A DNA stretch of 6,868 bases from Candidatus Woesearchaeota archaeon (GTDB taxonomy: Archaea > Nanobdellota > Nanobdellia > SCGC-AAA011-G17 > UBA489), in NCBI GenBank assembly GCA_030679025.1, contig JAUXTV010000112.1, positions 1 through 6,868 on the forward strand. Reading direction: 5' to 3'. Position 1 is the stretch's first letter. Every line of letters begins with the position of its first letter. Below the pieces are notes generated by a model. The model was not told the DNA's origin and made no database searches. It was given only the letters and a program-made list of their open reading frames with translations. This document shows, piece by piece, positions 4,725-6,868 of the stretch. A program made the translations under genes and the position numbers.

Positions 4725-5327
4725 ATGTTTTATGAACTCGAAGTCAAAAGTCACATCCGTGTTCCTCCAAATTTATTTGGGGAAGACATTAAAGGTGCAG
4801 TAGCTAGACAATTAAATCAACAATTTGATGGTTATATTTCTAAAGATTTAGGAGTTGTTATTGGCATTACTGGTGTGCTTGCAGTCGGAGAAGGAGTTAT
4901 TATTCCTGGCGATGGAGCAGCTTACTACGAAACTACTTTCAAATTAGTTGCTTACAGACCTGAATTACAAGAAGTTGTTTTAGGCAAGATCACAGATATT
5001 AGTGACTTTGGCGCATTCATGGAAATTGGACCTTTAGATGGCATGGTACATATCAGCCAAGCTATGGATGATTTCGTTTCTTTTTCCAAAAGCAATGTTT
5101 TAACTGGTAAACAAACTAAACGCTCTTTGAAAGTTGGCGACTTATGCAGAGCAAGAATTATCGCAGTCAGTTACAAAGATGTACACAATCCTAAAGTTGG
5201 ACTCACTATGAGACAACCTCAACTAGGAAAATTAGAATGGATCAAAGAAGATAGTAATAAAAAAGGAACATCAGTAGAAAAATCTGATAAAGCTGATAAA
5301 CCTGAGAAGAAGGAGAAAGCTAAATAA
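4725..5327 (+). CDS. rpo7: DNA-directed RNA polymerase subunit Rpo7 (RpoE')
   Basis: Rpo7 is the archaeal homologue of eukaryotic Rpb7; with Rpo4 it forms the polymerase stalk, which binds nascent RNA and helps initiation and processivity. The N-terminal tip domain (1-80) shows MFYELEVKSHIRVPP, LFGEDIKGAV and IIPGDGAAYYETTFKLVAYRP-like blocks. An S1/OB RNA-binding domain follows (about 82-165) with VVLGKITDISDFGAFMEIGP, DGMVHISQAMDD and VGLTMRQPQLG. A Lys/Glu/Asp-rich tail of about 25 residues (176-200) extends beyond the usual end and is probably disordered. GGTGA at 4712-4716, inside the end of the PIN gene, is eight bases before the ATG. The stop shares one base with the spt4 start (TAATG). 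Confidence 0.97.
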   Translation: MFYELEVKSHIRVPPNLFGEDIKGAVARQLNQQFDGYISKDLGVVIGITGVLAVGEGVIIPGDGAAYYETTFKLVAYRPELQEVVLGKITDISDFGAFMEIGPLDGMVHISQAMDDFVSFSKSNVLTGKQTKRSLKVGDLCRARIIAVSYKDVHNPKVGLTMRQPQLGKLEWIKEDSNKKGTSVEKSDKADKPEKKEKAK

Positions 5328-5512
5328 TGGCAAAGAAAGTCTGCAAGAAATGTAAAATATTTGTGGAAGGCCCTGTTTGTCCTCTCTGCAAAGGTAATCA
5401 GTTCAGCGATAATTGGAAAGGAAGAATGTATATCTTCGATGTTCCCAAGTCAGAAATCGCAAAAAAAATCGAAGTAACAGAAAAAGGAGAATACGCCATT
5501 AAGGTGAAATAA
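5327..5512 (+). CDS. spt4: Transcription elongation factor Spt4 (RpoE'')
   Basis: Spt4 is a 61-residue zinc protein that binds the NGN domain of Spt5 and supports processive elongation on the RNA polymerase clamp. The four zinc ligands are C6 and C9 (CKKC) and C18 and C21 (CPLC). They are followed by the conserved FSDNWKGRMYIFDV (26-39) and a short acidic/basic beta segment ending GEYAIKVK. Length is typical of archaeal Spt4. The ATG overlaps the rpo7 stop by one base, with GGAGA (5312-5316) ten bases upstream, so translation is likely coupled. Spt5 is not in this window. Confidence 0.96.
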   Translation: MAKKVCKKCKIFVEGPVCPLCKGNQFSDNWKGRMYIFDVPKSEIAKKIEVTEKGEYAIKVK

Positions 5513-5514
5513 CT

Positions 5515-5829
5515 ATGCAACTAACTATCAAACACGAAAGAAAAGCACCGCTCTTTCATCGTAGAGAGCTAACAGCTGAAATACAACATGCTGGAGCTAT
5601 GACTCCGAAAAATGTTGACGTCAAGAAAGCATTAGCAGATCATTATAAAGTTGGAGAAGACGTTGTGATGATTTATACTATCCAAGATAGTTATGGAACA
5701 ACTCATTGCACTGTTCAAGCAGCTGTCTATGACAACGCAGAAGCTTACAAGAAATTTGCAATCATTGCTAAGAAACCTAAGAAGAAAGAAGAAGCTGCAG
5801 CGCCAGCAAAAACAAAAGGTAAGAAATAA
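5515..5829 (+). CDS. rps24e: 30S ribosomal protein S24e
   Basis: S24e is a small-subunit ribosomal protein shared by archaea and eukaryotes. The 104-residue sequence has the family's opening beta strand with NPLF-like APLFHRREL (11-19), the GAMTPKNVDVKKALADHYKV block (27-46), a DVVMIYTIQDSYG strand (49-61) and VYDNAEAYKKF (71-81). A Lys/Ala tail (86-104) is probably disordered or contacts rRNA. GGTGA (5503-5507), within the last codons of spt4, lies seven bases before the ATG, and the intergenic gap is only two bases. In many archaea a DUF359 dephospho-CoA kinase gene occupies this junction; here it is absent. Confidence 0.96.
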   Translation: MQLTIKHERKAPLFHRRELTAEIQHAGAMTPKNVDVKKALADHYKVGEDVVMIYTIQDSYGTTHCTVQAAVYDNAEAYKKFAIIAKKPKKKEEAAAPAKTKGKK

Positions 5830-5831
5830 CC

Positions 5832-6014
5832 ATGGCAAAACGAAAAGTTAAGAACCATCAACCATCAGAGAAATGGACTAAATACACTGTCAAAGGCGAT
5901 ACTGTAGAGAGAAAACCTAGCTGTCCAAAATGCGGACCTGGATACTTTTTTGCAGATCACAAGGATAGATATTACTGCGGCAACTGCCATTTTATGCAGG
6001 TGAAAACTAAATAG
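5832..6014 (+). CDS. rps27ae: 30S ribosomal protein S27ae
   Basis: This 60-residue zinc-ribbon protein of the small ribosomal subunit is the archaeal equivalent of the part fused to ubiquitin in eukaryotes. The ligands are C31, C34, C49 and C52 (CPKCGPGYFFADHKDRYYCG, then NC), preceded by a Lys-rich segment with WTKY (15-18). No ubiquitin is attached, as expected in archaea. It starts two bases after the rps24e stop with a weak AAGGTAA-type site inside the end of that gene, so coupling is likely. All zinc ligands are intact. Confidence 0.96.
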   Translation: MAKRKVKNHQPSEKWTKYTVKGDTVERKPSCPKCGPGYFFADHKDRYYCGNCHFMQVKTK

Positions 6015-6027
6015 TCTGAGGAAAAAA

Positions 6028-6032
6028 GAGGT
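6028..6032 (+). promoter_or_regulatory. Shine-Dalgarno site deciding a GTG start
   Basis: GAGGT ends four bases before the GTG at 6037, at the right alignment for the archaeal GGAGGTGA core. The next in-frame ATG encodes M16, inside the first copy of the repeated motif, so the GTG start is preferred. Confidence 0.6.
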
Positions 6033-6036
6033 AACC

Positions 6037-6555
6037 GTGACAGAAAACAATGCAGATGAAGATATTCTTTTGAGATTAACTATGCCTGGCAAGTCTCTAC
6101 GGATTGATCCTAAAGATGCACCACAAATGCCTGCTCCAAAACCTATGCAACAACCTTCTCCCTTATCACAACCAAGTTCTCAACCTTTACCTCATCCTGT
6201 TTCCGCTCCACAACAAACTCTTCAACCCCATGTAAAACCACAAGAACATTTTCAACCTCAGCGTGAGACTAATACTATTCTTCCACCTGCAAATACTCCT
6301 CCACCAACTGAGGAAGCACAAGAAGATATTCTTAAAAAATTAACCATGAAGCCAAAGGAATATGTATCTGCTACTCCTACTGTTGGTCAAGTGAAAGAGA
6401 TTCGACCTCCACCAGGATATATTTATCAAACTCCTGAAGAGATTAGAAGCAACAAGCCTTTCGTGTCTAGTGATGCAGAAGTTGAGCGCGTGAAAAAGAT
6501 GGCTCAAAATATTATTGGCAGCGACATGGTTCAGAATAGATTGAAGAAGAAATAA
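6037..6555 (+). CDS. Pro/Gln-rich, largely disordered protein with duplicated EDIL-x-x-LTM motif; function unknown
   Basis: I do not recognise this 172-residue protein. Three parts are visible. A short acidic N-terminus carries NADEDILLRLTM (5-16). A long Pro/Gln/Ser-rich stretch (about 27-91) has no predicted fold. A second copy of the motif, AQEDILKKLTM, occurs at 94-104, then a PPPGYIYQTPEEIRSNKPF segment (124-142) and a basic amphipathic C-terminal helix (about 145-172) ending NRLKKK. There is no signal peptide or membrane segment, so it is probably cytoplasmic. It lies 22 bases after rps27ae with its own Shine-Dalgarno site and is presumably cotranscribed with the stalk and ribosomal genes. 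Two matching helical motifs on a flexible linker suggest bivalent binding to a partner, perhaps tied to transcription or translation; this is inference from architecture and position only. Confidence 0.75.
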   Translation: MTENNADEDILLRLTMPGKSLRIDPKDAPQMPAPKPMQQPSPLSQPSSQPLPHPVSAPQQTLQPHVKPQEHFQPQRETNTILPPANTPPPTEEAQEDILKKLTMKPKEYVSATPTVGQVKEIRPPPGYIYQTPEEIRSNKPFVSSDAEVERVKKMAQNIIGSDMVQNRLKKK

Positions 6556-6570
6556 TTCTTTTTATTTTTT
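6556..6570 (+). terminator. Oligo-T terminator at the end of the rpo7-rps operon
   Basis: Directly after the stop codon come T runs of five (6559-6563) and six (6565-6570), followed by a C run. This fits an archaeal T-tract terminator. The minus-strand gene ends at 6562, so the two convergent genes share this segment. Confidence 0.5.
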
Positions 6571-6849
6571 CCCCCACTCATAAAAAGATTCAACAATCTC
6601 TGCTAATTTATCTGGGTTTCTCCATACTTTCTCCACTGCTCTTTCTATATACCTCTGAAGTTCTGATGTCTGAAGCCCCATTACCTCATCTAGAACTCCC
6701 TCCTCATCTAGGATTTTTCTTCCTATCATGACTTCTATCGCTTCTCTTATTCTCAGATGAGCACCCCAGAGATATATTGCGGCTAATGTCCTATCCAAAT
6801 GTGTAGGTTGTTCAGTATCGAACTTGCTAACATTCCTCCTAAACTCCAT
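6562..6849 (-). CDS. Hypothetical all-helical 95-residue protein
   Basis: I do not recognise this protein. It appears wholly alpha-helical and soluble: a first helix around THLDRTLAAIYLWGAHLRIR (16-35), a second around REAIEVMIGRKILDEEGVLD (35-54), a third around SELQRYIERAVEKVWRN (62-78) and a fourth ending IVESFYEWGKK (85-95). There are no cysteines, no signal peptide and no obvious catalytic motif. The ATG at 6849 lies 19 bases from the window edge; GAGG at 6865-6868 is 13 bases upstream, too far for a good Shine-Dalgarno site, and any promoter lies outside. The next ATG, six bases upstream in position (6852-6854), is in another frame. Its stop is only six bases from the stop of the convergent Pro/Gln-rich gene. 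Length and coding-like composition support a real gene. Confidence 0.65.
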   Translation of the reverse strand: MEFRRNVSKFDTEQPTHLDRTLAAIYLWGAHLRIREAIEVMIGRKILDEEGVLDEVMGLQTSELQRYIERAVEKVWRNPDKLAEIVESFYEWGKK

Positions 6850-6868
6850 ATCATTTTTAATTCCTCTC

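Overview
The window looks like a chromosomal piece of an AT-rich archaeon, most likely a small-genome DPANN lineage of the Woesearchaeota/Pacearchaeota type; the lineage is inferred from protein style and reduced gene neighbourhoods, not from a marker tree. Archaeal identity is well supported: RNase P proteins Pop5 and Rpp30, an archaeal-type UMP kinase, an AK6/Fap7-like ATPase, DUF357, RNA polymerase subunit Rpo7 (RpoE'), Spt4 (RpoE'') and ribosomal proteins S24e and S27ae, with TATA boxes and GGTGA-type Shine-Dalgarno sites.

Layout. Positions 1-96 (minus strand) carry the N-terminus of pop5, running off the left edge and apparently starting at a rare ATT codon behind a good GGTGA site. Positions 97-362 are a divergent promoter region. 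Positions 363-1676 (plus) encode a 437-residue secreted, cysteine-containing protein with a duplicated charged helical repeat. From 3334 down to 1700 (minus) runs a tight operon, pyrH > AK6/Fap7-like ATPase > rpp30, joined by short spacing and an ATGA overlap. Positions 3365-3892 (minus) hold an unrecognised ORF preceded, in the same frame, by a well-promoted 24-codon mini-ORF and three stop codons. DUF357 (4265-3957, minus) and a PIN-domain gene (4368-4721, plus) are divergent. The PIN gene leads a plus-strand operon: PIN > rpo7 > spt4 > rps24e > rps27ae > a Pro/Gln-rich protein of unknown function. A convergent unknown gene closes the window (6849-6562, minus).

How the genes fit together. 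Nearly everything serves information processing: tRNA 5' maturation (Pop5, Rpp30), pyrimidine nucleotide supply (PyrH), ribosome assembly (AK6/Fap7), transcription initiation and elongation (Rpo7, Spt4) and the small ribosomal subunit (S24e, S27ae). The PIN-rpo7-spt4-rps24e-rps27ae order is an old archaeal cluster, here without the DUF359 dephospho-CoA kinase gene that often sits between spt4 and rps24e. Lead genes of transcripts mostly have a TATA box 21-23 nt before the ATG and no Shine-Dalgarno site, which predicts leaderless mRNAs, while several internal operon genes have GGTGA-like sites.

I see no tRNA, rRNA, CRISPR array, IS element or defence system. The points most worth a second look are the ATT start of pop5, the interrupted ORF region at 3365-3892, the secreted gene lying antiparallel between pop5 and rpp30, and the Pro/Gln-rich protein with two copies of an EDIL-x-x-LTM motif at the end of the ribosomal operon.
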